Shown here piece after piece: positions 24,890 to 35,385 of a DNA stretch of 54,856 nucleotides. A model generated the notes under the pieces. That model was not told the origin of the DNA. It saw only the letters and a list, made by a program, of their open reading frames with translations, and made no database searches. The position numbers and the translations under genes were made by a program. Position 1 is the stretch's first letter. Each line of letters starts with the position of its first letter. The DNA is from Gracilariopsis chorda (Eukaryota > Rhodophyta > Florideophyceae > Gracilariales > Gracilariaceae), in contig NBIV01000327.1 in the NCBI GenBank assembly GCA_003194525.1, positions 1-54,856 on the forward strand. The letters are read 5' to 3'.

Positions 24890-26000
24890 TGTTATACATT
24901 ATCCCTTGAAGACTAGAAGGTTATTCTTTATTGGTTAATTATTTAATGCACATAACGCAATCGTGTTGGGTTTTCCATTTTGTAATAGTTTTCTATTGTT
25001 TTTGTCTTTTTCTGTCTTTTGGTATTGTACATTTGTGACGGATTCGGTTCTGGCTGTTTTCTCCGAACCCGGATTCTTTATATTTTTGGGTTATAGTTCA
25101 TCCTATGTTTCCAAGGACGACATCCTTGTTTATGACACTTAAAGCATAAATTCTGTTTCAGTTGTTGCCTTCTCTCTTCATTATTAAGATTACTTCTGTT
25201 GTTATTCTGTCGAATGTTTCTTATTTCCATCGGTGTTGGTTTTTCAATAATATCGCACTTTGGTTGCTTTCCCCATTATGAACGATAACCATAATTAAAT
25301 CTATTGGATATGTAAATAGTATCCATTCTGTCTGCAGTATTCATGGCTTCTTGTAAATGGTTGGGCTCTGATCTTTCAAGGTCGATACAAATGTGATGCT
25401 TCAATCCCTTGCTATATAAAAATAGCTGTTTTTGTACATACATATTCGGAACTTGTAACAACCATTTAGTGAATTCTTTATTCTATAAGCTAACCGAGTT
25501 GAACTTTCCCATTTGCTTTAAATTTGATAATGTTTTTTGTGCATTTAATTCTATATTTGCCGGTTCAAATTATTCTAACAGTCTTCTCCCGAACTCATCA
25601 AAGGTACTAATATTATTTCCATTATTTATATTTATCAGCTCCCACCATTGTAGTGCTTGTCCACTCATAAAGCTTACAGCATACTAAATTTTCTTTTCTT
25701 CGCTTACTACTTCATTTATGTTGGAGAAAATATTTTCCAATGATTGTACCCAAGATCTTACATATTAACCTGAAAACTTTTCTGGTTATCTTACTTTAAG
25801 TATACTAGATTGATAATTATTTTGATTTACTAGAGTTGTTAAATGATTGTTTACGTGCATTACCTGATTTACTTGTTGAGCTAAAATATTAACTCTATTC
25901 TGTAGTTCTACCATTTTATTTTCCATATTTTTTAAAAGATTCGGTTGCTCTTGCAACACTTATTGTACTCTACTAAATAATTTTACTATAGTTTTGAAGA
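24890..26000 (-). pseudogene. gag: gypsy-2 Gag remnant
   Basis: Only fragments remain. 25461-25276 reads YSKGLKHHICIDLERSEPNH and LQEAMNTADRMDTIYISNRF, typical of the end of a gypsy capsid. Near 25160-25100 a knuckle-like stretch reads NLCFKCHKQGCRPWKHR. The region between is AT-rich, with frequent stops in every frame. Confidence 0.5.
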
Positions 26001-26242
26001 TACTTAGGTTCTACTAATTTTTTTGATTACTGGACCATAAAATGTTCTAAATACCGATCAATTTAATTGTTTTTTCAAGGTGTCGTCTAAGGATTGTTAT
26101 TGGTTGGCACTTTTCATTTACCTATGCTGTGCAATGGTTTTCTATTGGCTGCCTACTGAAGTGCAAAGATAGTCAAGTAGTGTACACGCACAAATCAATA
26201 AATTTTACTTAACTAGATGCAGGTGTAAAGTGTCTAAAACTA

Positions 26243-26726
26243 ATGATTTTTTAAGGATTTGATAATGTCCTTGATGACACCACACGGCGGCAACGCACCG
26301 ATGGTTTTGGTTAGTGGGGGAGCTTTCTGAGATTTGCGTGCGGCACGATACATTTGTGCCACACGCTTGCGCCTGTTAATGTGTTCAAGCGTGCGCAAAT
26401 GCGCGTAGTATTCAAAGGTAATATTAAACAAGCAGCGGCAGTAGTCGCAGAAGAATGTAAAGTTGAACCACTTAGACATTGATATGTAGTGCGCCTGCAA
26501 GCGGTTATGCTCTCTTAACGTAGATTCTGATTTCGCCTTATTGCATTAGTTGCAGTGGTTGTTTTTATCATTCCTCGGTATCAGCATTTCTTCTTTTGAT
26601 AGTTCTTCGAAATCTGAATCTTCATCTTCATATGGGTCCTCTGGTTTGTCTCCAAGCGACGGTGGTAATTCAAATTGTTGAATGTCCGCCTGTAGAGTAT
26701 CAAGTTTATCTTCTTTGTCCGTCACT
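26243..26726 (-). pseudogene. Two-finger C2H2 protein ORF inside gypsy-2
   Basis: A minus-strand frame between the primer site and gag encodes an acidic N-terminus (EDPYEDEDSDFEELSKEEM), then two C2H2-type fingers: CN-x-CNKAKSESTLREHNRLQAH, which follows one in-frame TAA just after its first Cys, and CDYCRCLFNITFEYYAHLRTLEH. A basic tail follows (NRRKRVAQMYRAARKSQK). The likely start is now GTG (VTDKEDK, near 26726), possibly a mutated ATG. The H-x5-H spacing resembles matrin/U1-type or BED-like fingers used for nucleic-acid binding. Base composition is richer in GC than the surrounding element, so it may be a captured gene. Function unknown. Confidence 0.5.
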
Positions 26727-26743
26727 TAGAATAAAATTAGTTA

Positions 26744-26757
26744 GCGCGATGCTACCA
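26744..26757 (-). promoter_or_regulatory. Primer-binding site of gypsy-2
   Basis: TGGTAGCATCGCGC on the minus strand, two bases after the 5' LTR end, begins with the TGG that complements a tRNA CCA tail. Which tRNA cannot be decided from this window. Confidence 0.5.
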
Positions 26758-26759
26758 CT

Positions 26760-27120
26760 TGTAGCCCATAAAGTAGAGGTACTTCCTTTCGTATGATATT
26801 AATAATGTAGAATATGGACCACGATCAGGACTGTGTGGTGGACGGATTGCAAGTGGCTGGGAACAGAGTTCTGGCTGACTTTGTGAGCGAAGTGGACTTG
26901 GGAAGTTGCAACTTACCTCCGACTTCCTGCTTCGTCCAAAGCAAGCGGTCTTTTATAGACCATCTTTATTAGAGTGGGGTCTCCTATCTACGGTTCTGTA
27001 CACTAGTTTGTAACTACTATGTTCCATTCCAATAAAGATAATCTACAATACATTTCCTTTCATATCTTCTTTGTCACACATTCTACGTATCCAAATTTAT
27101 TGGATCGATGATGTTCTACA
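26760..27120 (-). repeat. 5' LTR of gypsy-2
   Basis: On the plus strand it reads TGTAGCCCATAAAG to GATGTTCTACA, 361 bp, a direct repeat of 20604-20964. Confidence 0.85.
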
Positions 27121-27125
27121 AGAAG

Positions 27126-27320
27126 GCTGTAGTCGGATGAAGTGTACATTGAAGTGTATGTTTGATGTCTATGATGACCAAGATGGAATCAAAGGGATGT
27201 ATGGCATTGTTAAACGTGTAAACAACGCATATGCGTGTAGCTCCATACTTGGTTGTACTTAAGTAGCAGTTGAGAGTGTAGTATCTGTTTCCAATAACAA
27301 CAACAACGACCTTTACTTGA
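27126..27320 (+). other. Probable remainder of the copia-1 3' LTR
   Basis: By position, the copia-1 LTR interrupted at 20603 should continue here. The sequence is non-coding, and no LTR terminus could be recognised with confidence. Confidence 0.3.
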
Positions 27321-27475
27321 ATCAACTATCTTCCTCAGCTACCTTCGCGCCTACCGCGCCTGCGGTGCTACCCCGCGTTCGCTTGTACTCTGAACCTCAG
27401 CGCATCGCACGAACCAGTCATTTCTTGTCCTATTGGACTCCAGCAGCAATATCCTACGAACTACCGCGCTCGCGC

Positions 27476-28147
27476 CTGTGGTTGGAACCCTGCCCTTCGA
27501 TAAATAGAGCCCTGCAGGATATTGACAGGCTACAAGAGTCTCTTGCCTCAATTCATCGGGATTCTGCAGCACAAGCTAAGAAGCAAAGAAAGGCGGCAGT
27601 TGAGTCTCACAATCATCGAACAGGAGTACGAACAAATAATTTCTCTGAAGGCTTTGTTCTGAAAGGCGTACTGCAGAAGCGTTTGGGCTCCGAGATGAAT
27701 TTGAAGTGGCAAGGCCCATTCCGTGTCAAGCTGTGTCGTGACAAATACGTATTTGAGGTGGAAAACTTACTGTCGAAACAGTGAGAGTGGGTAAAAGACC
27801 GTCGACTAAAGTCCTTCAGGAATAAGGACTTTAAAGTAACAGAAGAGATAATCAATAATCTTGCCTATCAGGCCGACGAGTTGCTCACAATTGAAGAATT
27901 TTCGGACATTTGCCGTAGGTCTGGTATAGTTCAATTGTTGGTAAAATGGAAAGAATTCTCGGAAGAAGAAAACGAATGGTTAGAGTTTGAATCTCTGCCA
28001 AAAGACGTTCCTGATTAACTTCGGGATTACCTCGAGGAGAAACAAAGCTCTGGAACTCAGCGGCAACGCAAGATTGCTCGATCTCTCACTTTAGAACAAC
28101 CAAACAAGCTGTTTGGCTATGAAAGACTGTTGACAGCATCGAGCTAG
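27476..28147 (+). pseudogene. Third gypsy element (gypsy-3): integrase C-terminus and chromodomain fragment
   Basis: One frame with two stops (TGA 27782-27784 and a TAA near 28016). It encodes the integrase C-terminal linker (LQDIDRLQESLASIHRDSAA, FVLKGVLQKRLGSEMNLKW, QGPFRV), then RLKSFRNKDFKVTEEIINNL and a chromodomain (LLVKWKEFSEEENEWLEFES). It ends shortly before a purine-rich stretch and TGTGACGTAAAGC at 28212, possibly the 3' LTR start. Protease, RT and the integrase core are absent, so the element is strongly 5'-truncated. The ORF upstream to 27317 reads like unrelated sequence fused in frame. Confidence 0.7.
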
Positions 28148-28320
28148 CAATTTCGCAAGTAAACAATGACAAACAATTCAAAGAAATTGAATTGAGTGTC
28201 AGGAGAGGTATTGTGACGTAAAGCTGTATCTTTCGCATATGCACCATCACAGGAGAGTTGAGGCAGTATAATTACGTAATAAAAAGCTACTCTCCCGAAG
28301 AAGACTCGGAGCCAGTACAG

Positions 28321-28358
28321 GCAGACTCAGAGAGAGCTTCTAAGCTTTCGTGCCTGTT
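28321..28358 (+). repeat. Left copy of an imperfect direct repeat flanking the LINE fragment
   Basis: Starts GCAGACTCAGAGAGAG and ends TGCCTGTT. It matches 30080-30120 with a few transitions and two or three small indels. It could be an old target duplication or two copies of a gypsy-3 LTR segment. Confidence 0.5.
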
Positions 28359-28359
28359 C

Positions 28360-29925
28360 GCAGATCCCGTAGTCGATAGTTCTTTTGCGGTTTTGTCCAA
28401 CAGTTGTCTAAGTGTTTGGAAAACGTAAGCCTTGAGTCCAGCCATACTATCAAAAACCTTCTGCAGTCGTTTGAAGCAACGATTTGGCCTTCTACGTCAA
28501 TGCTGTACTCCATCTTTCGGTATTTCCATTGCTTGAGAGTGAAGGGTACGACAACAGTTTTTGTTGGGTTCATCGAGATTTCATTGTCCAGAAAGTAGTA
28601 GGCGATTGCATTGAAGGCTTTCTGAAGCTTTCTCTGCCACTTTTTGGGTGTTGTTTTCTGAGACCCAGAAAACTGCGTCGTCAGCGTAGGGGTTAACGTT
28701 TGCAATCTTTTCGGCCTTTTGCACGTGTTCAGGAAGGTCATATACGTATGCTATCCAAAGTCTTGGCGATAGAATCACTCTTTGTGGCAGACATTGTGGC
28801 AATAGTCTGTGGGCTGGTGTAGTTCTACCCCACAGACATTTCCAATTCCAATCCATCACAAAGCTCTGTATCCATCGCCACAGATGGAGGGGGACATCCA
28901 AGACGTCCAAGCTTGATTAGCAGTTTGTGATGAGACACGCAGTCGAAAGCTTTCGAGAAGTCACAGAAGACTGAGTGTCTCTCTGTTCTGATCCCACACG
29001 TTCCAGCCACTTTAGCAGATTGCAGCTACGTGTTCTTCAGTACTTCTACCAATTCAGAACCCTGCCTGGTTCGGTGGCAACTTTGGTTTGAGCCATTGCA
29101 TGAAAACCCTATTCAACCTATGCTCCGCTACCCGAGCTGTAACTGAGGTGAGCCAAAAGGGTCGGAATCGCCCCTTTACATCAGGCTTTGAAATAGGAAT
29201 AAGTGTTGCAAGTTTCCATTTCACCGGGGGTTTTCTGTCTTTGAGAGTGCGATTGATCAGTTGGAAGAACCTACTAAACCCGACTCCTACCATCTGCTTA
29301 AAAAAGGCGATCTGTACATCATCAGGCCGTCCTGGTTTCTTCTAGTTCATCTCTGCTATTGCGAAGCGGAGATGGAACTCGTTGAATTGAGCTGGCTGTG
29401 TTTCCCGTCCTATCTGCGTGTATCTATTTAGTTCCCGTCTATACTATTTTGTTCTCAACACTTGCCTTCCCATCGTTTTTGCTTTTCTGAGTTCTGTTCT
29501 TACAAACCAATTTGCCCTTCTCAGGTCTGTCAATGATTCCCCGTTTGGATGGCACATAGAAGAGCTCTTCTTACGGTTTTCGTCCATAGAGCGGAGTATC
29601 TTACACATGTTCCAGTCATCCGTATTGAGTTTTAATTCTGACACCAACGCTCTCCATGCCTCCCTTTATAGGCGTTCTGTAACCGTTCTGGCTTCTTGTC
29701 TTTCGCACTGCAGCGCTGCACTTGTCTGTTTACAGGGTTCTGACTGCCACTTCTTCCATCCCTCGGCCTGGCGGCGTAATACTTCAGATGTTTCTGCACA
29801 CCACCACCGTGTGCGCCGCGGTTTTCTACTTTCGTAATGGCTTGAGTGGGAGCCCTTATGATGGCCTCGTGGTAACTATTGCAGCAATTTCCCAAATTGG
29901 AAACAGTCATTTCCGGAAGAAGCAC
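28360..29925 (-). mobile_element. LINE (non-LTR retrotransposon) reverse-transcriptase fragment
   Basis: Minus-strand blocks in order, with frameshifts: an RTRWWCAE linker motif (about 29815-29790); VKWKLATLIPISKP and LTSVTARVAEHRLNRVF (29293-29054); VFCDFSKAFDCVSHHKLL (29010-28825); NPYADDAVFW with the catalytic YADD at about 28688-28677; and a thumb region to RLRDLR near 28365. The order and motifs fit an I/Jockey-like LINE; the clade is uncertain. The APE endonuclease and the 3' UTR/poly(A) are missing, so both ends are truncated. Confidence 0.75.
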
Positions 29926-30079
29926 CAAAATTCAAACTGAAGCAGTTTGAATCGCGTGGTAGTCCGCGCAGTGCACACGCAACCTGCGTAGTCGTAGGTG
30001 GGCTTCCAGAAGAAGGCTGCGCGCAATGGAACTAGAGAATGAATAAGCCTGCCTTCGAATAGAACTCTGAAAGAAGGGC

Positions 30080-30120
30080 GCAGAACTCAGAGAGAGACCT
30101 CTGAGCCTTTTGTGCCTGTT
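30080..30120 (+). repeat. Right copy of the direct repeat flanking the LINE fragment
   Basis: Starts GCAGAACTCAGAGAGAG and ends TGCCTGTT. Weaker similarity may extend upstream of both copies, which favours an LTR origin over a simple target duplication. Confidence 0.5.
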
Positions 30121-30319
30121 TTCTTTTGCCTACCGCGCTATTCAGACAGACTTCAACCGCGTATCGTATCCGACCAACCAAGCGCTTTGAGACGTCAGAT
30201 CGTACCGGAACGCTACGAGAAGAGATGTCTACTTATGGACTGGTTAACACTACTAGGTTAAGAAAAGACGTTTGACTTTTTAGGCGTACCGAGTTTTTAG
30301 GCGTCAATCAGCTACCACA

Positions 30320-30394
30320 CGCAACAACAATTGATCATATCGTACAACTTGCGCCGCAAGCAGAAGTTGTACAATGTGATCAATCGTTGTCGCG
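30320..30394. repeat. Long hairpin with 31-bp imperfect arms
   Basis: Arms 30320-30350 and 30364-30394 are inverted copies (CGCRACAACRATTGATCA core). They differ at four positions, all transitions, around a 13-base loop. It overlaps the start of the small plus-strand ORF that follows. It may be a TIR pair of a tiny element or a transcribed hairpin. Confidence 0.6.
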
Positions 30395-30402
30395 TTTTGA
30401 AC

Positions 30403-30639
30403 GCTATGAGGAAGGCGGGTGAGCCCATGCCGGATGTCTTTGCGATGCTGGCAGAGATGATTAACACGCGCATTGGCGACAAGGAACGCGCCAAGGAGGA
30501 ACGCGAGGCGAACCGCAAGGCGGAGCCGACGTGTCAGAGCTTCATGCCCGGCAAATCTACGCGCATTTCTGTGATGCCTGGAACTGCGCGTCAAGGCAAG
30601 CGATCGGTAGCTCTCGTGAGACGTACGGAGGGTAGATAA
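30403..30639 (+). pseudogene. Short unrecognised coding remnant
   Basis: After the hairpin the plus strand reads MRKAGEPMPDVFAMLAEM and a Lys/Glu/Arg-rich helical stretch to a TAA at 30639. It is protein-like, but too short to assign. The minus strand is also open here. Confidence 0.2.
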
Positions 30640-31008
30640 CAGCTGCGCTGAAAGGGGCGGAAGCGGGAGGTTGTTTGGGTATTTTTCATTTTTGGGTGTT
30701 GATTTTTTGGGGCTGAGCATGAAGCTTTGGATATCTGCGATGGCGAGCACCTGTGAAGAGCTCTTCTGTTGCTGCAGTCGCTGCGTTGCTGCGGTCGCTG
30801 CTCGCCGGCTGCGCATGTGCGCATGTGCGCGGCGCGTCGTGACGCGAGTGCGATGCGGCCGCCATGCGCGCCTCTCATTGGCGCTTCAGCGCCGCGGCGG
30901 TCAGAGGCCGTCACGGCGGATTACAGCGCTTGTCCGCAGTTGCCCTCTCCGGCGACGAAAGGTAGACGTCTAACCCTTTAGCCATTGCATCACAGCTTTT
31001 GTGCCATA
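30640..31008. other. CpG-rich spacer and copia-2 target site
   Basis: 30760-30960 is rich in CpG and short alternating GCGCATGTGCGC-like palindromes, with an ATTGG (inverted CCAAT) at about 30888. No gene is supported. Before the copia-2 insertion it was continuous with 36340 onward. Confidence 0.35.
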
Positions 31009-31013
31009 CAAAT

Positions 31014-31242
31014 TGTTGACGGTAGTTGTTGATAGGTTACGTTCTATCAACTTTAGATGAATTTGACGATTACGGGAGATCAATATCTTTCTCTGTTAGA
31101 CTGTAATGAAGGTATCTGAATTTTATCTGTGAGGTTTACAGAACATGTGTGAACATAAAGTCCTTACTTTTCTCTACCTAATGCTGGCTTCGTGGTCTAC
31201 TCAGAGCAAAAGTGAGAAGCAAAAAAGTTGTGATCTGGAAAA
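31014..31242 (+). repeat. 5' LTR of copia-2
   Basis: Direct repeat of 36107-36334 with scattered differences. It ends at GGAAAA, immediately before the primer-binding site. Confidence 0.88.
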
Positions 31243-31257
31243 GGTTATGGGCCCAGC
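31243..31257 (+). promoter_or_regulatory. Primer-binding site: initiator-Met half-tRNA
   Basis: GGTTATGGGCCCAGC is the exact complement of the conserved anticodon stem-loop of eukaryotic initiator tRNA-Met (GCTGGGCCCATAACC). Drosophila copia and yeast Ty5 are known to prime from a cleaved initiator-Met half-tRNA rather than the 3' end, and this site has the same layout. Confidence 0.85.
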
Positions 31258-31367
31258 CCTGCGTCAAACCTTTACTTTTGAAGCCAGAGAGTGTACTGCT
31301 AGCTCTGAAAGTCAGTTTGTTTTGCTACTGTTTCACTCACTAAGTGTGGTGTGTCTATCTTTTGAAG

Positions 31368-32588
31368 ATGAGTGAAGATTGGAACGATCAATCGTCTCTT
31401 GTCGATGTGAACAAGATCCGGTTGCCACTTTTGAACTACACAAACTACTTTCTCTGGTCTCGCAAGATGGAGTTGGTTATCCGCAGCAAAGGACTCTAGG
31501 ATATCGTCAATGGGCTGGAGAGTCAACTGGAAGCCGGCAGTGATGACTTCGAGAAGTACATACGTCGCAAGGAAATCGCATTGTCAACGTTATTGTTATT
31601 GGTTCAAGATTCTTGTTTAGCCCCTTTCATGGATTTGCGCGAGCCTGATGTCGAGTGGAAAGCTCTGAAAGAACAACACCAAGCAGTTTCTCGAGCAAGT
31701 AGAGACGGGTTGCTGGACCGGTACCAAGCAGTGAAGATGAATCCACGTGAGACTGTCCTGCAGTTTAGGGCACGTCTGTCTGAGATTGAGTCGCAGTTAA
31801 GTGGCATTGGATATACGACTTCTGAAGCTGAACAATTTTGGGCACTAATACGTGGGCTACGTCAAGATTTTGAGATCACAGCTGAGGTTATTCGTGGAAC
31901 TGATAAGTCTTTGTCTGAATCTCTTGCTATGCTTATCTCAAAAGAAGCGACGCTCTCAGCGAGCGTTGAAGTGGATAGCAGTCATGTGAGGGCTTTGAAC
32001 ATACGTCAGAAGTCAAGAAGGGAACTCAAGATCAAGTGTTATCATTTTGGCAGGTTTGGCCATAAGAAAGCTAATTGCTACGATAACCCGGAGAGCAAGA
32101 AGTGCTGTCCCGCGAAGAATGAAGGAATTAGTCGTAGTGACGACAGAGGGAATGTCTCCAATGTTATGAGAGCACTGTGCATTGCCAGTGGAGGGAAAGG
32201 AACTACATCAATGTAGTTTATTAACTCCGGGGCCACGAATCATATGTGCAATGATAGGTCTCTGTTCTTGAATCTGGAGAACTCTGCTCGTGACTGTGTT
32301 GAAGTAGGAGATGGCACTCGAATTCGCGTTCATGGAAGGGGAGGTATTCATGCTACTACGGTGTCACATGGGAAGAAACACTTCGTCACTCTCAGGAACG
32401 TGCAGTACTTGCCGGACTTGAAGTTCAACTTACTGTCTGTGGGTTGTATGAGGAAGAAGGGTCGGTCTATAACTTTCAAAAGTGATGAACGTTCTGGACA
32501 TGGGACATGCATCGTGACTGATCCTGAGACTAATAATGTTTGCCTCTTGGGCATAGAATGCAAACAGGACTGTATGAAGCACTGCTGA
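31368..32588 (+). pseudogene. gag: copia-2 Gag-protease
   Basis: One frame starts at ATG 31368 (MSEDWNDQSS). TAG codons at 31497 and 32214 each stand where Trp is expected (GLWDIVNG; WF before the protease). Gag includes LLDRYQAVKMNPRETVLQF and a knuckle-like CYHFGRFGHKKANCY (CX2-type with one Cys replaced). The protease motif reads INSGATNHM, with Asn (codon 32223-32225) in place of the catalytic Asp. The frame shifts near 32565 into the integrase frame. Confidence 0.8.
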
Positions 32589-35385
32589 AACCTTCTGGCC
32601 CTGTTGTTGGGTCGAAGGCCCTTTTGTCGAAGGCGAAGATACAAGAATCCAGGCTGTGTCACAACCGTCTGGGGCATGTATGCGAAGAACATCTCCGCCA
32701 AACTGTTCAAATTGTGGATGGTGTGTCCCTTAATGAAGTGACTACGTGGGGGATTTGTGACAACTGCAAGATGTCAAAGTCCGTACGAGACACCCGACCG
32801 GCAAGCCAGACCGGTAATGATTCTCGGGAGCCGGGAGACCTTGTACACACAGACTTTGTTGGACCTATGCGCATTTCATCTGTAGAAGGGGCTCGCTATT
32901 ACATCTCGTTGTATGAAGAATCGAGTGCGTACTCGATGGTAAGGTTTCTGCAGAGACGTTCTCAAGTACCAGAGTCATTGAAACAGATGATAACTGAGCT
33001 CGGAACTTCTTTGGGTAAGCGTATGAAGTCGATCAGGTTTGACAACGCAAAGGAATACCTCTGAAATGAGTTGCAGCATTGGCTGGCGGAACGAGGCACT
33101 CGTAGCGAACCTGTGGCGCCTTACAGCCCTGAATCGTATGGAAAGGCTGAGAGACTGAACCGTACGCTACATGATGCTGCAAGGACTATGTTAATGTCAC
33201 TCTCACCGTTCACTGGAAGGGAAAGGCTCTGGGCTGAAGCCGTGAATACGGCAAACTACTTGAGGAATGTTACATACACGTCAGCATCTCAGAAGATACG
33301 TACTCCTCATAAGCCAGTGTTCAAATCTCGTCCTGATCTTTCCCACATCAAAGTATTTGGTGCCCTTGCGTATTTACACATCCCGAAGAAGAAGCGAGAA
33401 GGTAAGTTCAGTCCGAGAGCGAGGAAAGGTATACTGGTTGGCTTCGAAAGAGGCAACTCCTTCAGAATCTTCTATCCTGACAGTTGTACCTTCTCTGTAT
33501 CTCGGGATGTCCAATTTGATGAGTCCTGTTTTGGGTGGCCAACTAGTGATAAGCGAGATGAGAAGACAAGTATTTCTGAGCTGTTCGGAGTAGCTGAAGA
33601 AGACACTGTTGATGCTGGTGATGATCATTGTGACCAAGATGAGGAATTTGCTACTGCAAGTGAAGAGCATACAGCTGAAGTTGAGAATGAACCCATAGAC
33701 TTGGAGTTATTGGATGAGTTTGGGAATATTGATCCTGAAATGGTTACTCACTATCCGCCAGAACCACGAAAATCCAGTAGAACTCGCAGTGCTCCACAGA
33801 GATATACTCCAGATGCAATGTTATCCATTCAACTTCGCTGTTTGATGGGAGCCAGTGGTTCAGGTTTGCCGTCCTCTCATGAGGAACCCATGTCAGGAAC
33901 TGAACGCGAGCAGTGGAATCAAGCAATGAAAAGTGAGATGAACAATCTGCGCCAAAGAAGAGTCATCGAACTTGCTGAACTACCTCACAGCTCTCACCCA
34001 ATTCCGTGTAGATGGGTTTATGATCGTAAGCTCGATAAGACTGGTCGCGTGACGAGACACAGGGCTCGTCTTGTGGCAACGGGGTTCATGCAGCAGTATG
34101 GTGTTGACTACTCTGAAGTGTTTGCACCCGTGGCGAAGTATACTACTGTCCGAATGATCTTGGCCCTTGTTGTTGATCAGAGTATGTGCTTCATGAGGCT
34201 AGACATCAAGGCGGCATTTCTGTATGGGACCCTGGATGAAGAAGTATACATGCAGCAGCCACGTGGGTTTGAAGTTCAAAACAGTAGAGACCTGGTTTAC
34301 CGCTTACGAAAGGCAATTTATGGTCTCAAGCAAGCGTGAAGGGCCTTTTGAAGTTCTTGCACCCAATCCTCATCATTCTGGGTGCTGTAATCTCTTCTAG
34401 CGATCTGTCTTTGTACTTGGTGAAGTAAGATGATGCTGTCGCATTGATACTGGTAGTCTACGTCGATGATGTTCTCATTGCAGGGAGAAGTGCACGGAAC
34501 TTGCGCACTTTCGTAGAAAAGTTATCCACGCATGTCGAGCTTCGAGTCGAAACGGATGATAGCAAATTCTTGGGATTAGTCATTGAGAAATCTGCTACTG
34601 AATCAATTAAGATTCATAATTCTCCATTGATCGAGGATGCTCTTATACGCTTTGGAATGTCGAATTGTTCATCTGTTGCCACTCCTATGGTTCCTGGCAC
34701 AAGGCTACTCGCTGCAGACTTTGATGAACGACACACTGATGTCCCTTACCGTGAAATTGTTGGATTGTTATTGAATTTGAGTAACACTTGTAGACCGGAC
34801 ATTTCGTTCGCAGTTGGTTACTTATCTCGCTTTCTGGACAAGTACGGAAGTGACCACTGGAAAGCAGCAAATAAAATGCTGCGATACCTCAAGGGAACGA
34901 AGTTTGTAGGACTTCTCTATCGGAAGACGGATGGTTTGCTTGTTGGATATAGTGATGCTGACTTTGCAGGCGATATACTCCATCGAAAGTCAACGAGTGG
35001 TTTTGCATTTTTGTTCTCTGGTGCTGCTGTCTCTTCGAGATCGAAGCAGCAAAGCATCGTCGCACAGTCTACAGTGGAAGCAGAGTATGTGGCGATGGCA
35101 TATGCAGTTAGGGAATGTCTCTGGCTGCGTAATCTTCTACACGACATGGAGATTGGAAGTAACATTGGTGTGATTATCTACGGCGATAATCAAGGTATGC
35201 TTTCTCTCTAGCGTCAAAACTCTGGTAGTGAGCGAACGAAGCAAATCGATGTTCGTTATCATCTTGTTTGCGATCATGTAGAGAAGAAGAATGTGACTTT
35301 AGAATACGAGTCAACTGATTCAATGGCTGCTGACGTAATGACAAGGAGTGTATCTTCTTTGCTTGTGGGGATGCGTAGTGCTTAA
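32540..35385 (+). pseudogene. pol: copia-2 Pol (IN-RT-RNaseH)
   Basis: The integrase finger region (RLCHNRLGHVCEEHLRQ, CDNCKMSK) and core (LVHTDFVGPM, SIRFDNAKEYL, SYGKAERLNRTL) keep all three acidic residues. A TGA interrupts at 33062. RT follows (SRTRSAPQRYTPDAM, RWVYDRKLDKTG, RLDIKAAFLYG, YGLKQA), then a TGA at 34337 where Trp is expected, a frameshift, a TAA at 34426, and LVVYVDDVLIAG with the catalytic YVDD. RNase H shows YSDADFAGDILHRKSTSGF, TVEAEYVAMAYAVRE and GDNQGM, a TAG at 35209, and the end MRSA at 35385. The catalytic centres of IN and RT look intact, so this is the best preserved polyprotein here after allowing for stops. Confidence 0.85.

Larger units (their letters stand above)
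20604..27120 (-). mobile_element. AT-rich Ty3/gypsy retrotransposon (gypsy-2)
   Basis: A minus-strand element between two direct 361-bp repeats. The repeats read TGTAGAACATC at the start and end GCTACA or CCACA. The flanks are ACAAG (20599-20603) and AGAAG (27121-27125), four of five identical. A purine tract sits just inside the left LTR and a primer site just inside the right LTR. The internal region is much more AT-rich than everything around it. Order on the minus strand: C2H2 ORF, Gag, protease, RT, RNase H, integrase, chromodomain-like tail, a small extra ORF. Confidence 0.9.

Noticed and set aside
30304..30914. Minus-strand ORFs over the hairpin and CpG-rich spacer
   Set aside because: Arg/Ala/Ser-rich, with no domain, and overlapping on the opposite strand to an equally weak plus ORF; likely a GC-content effect.
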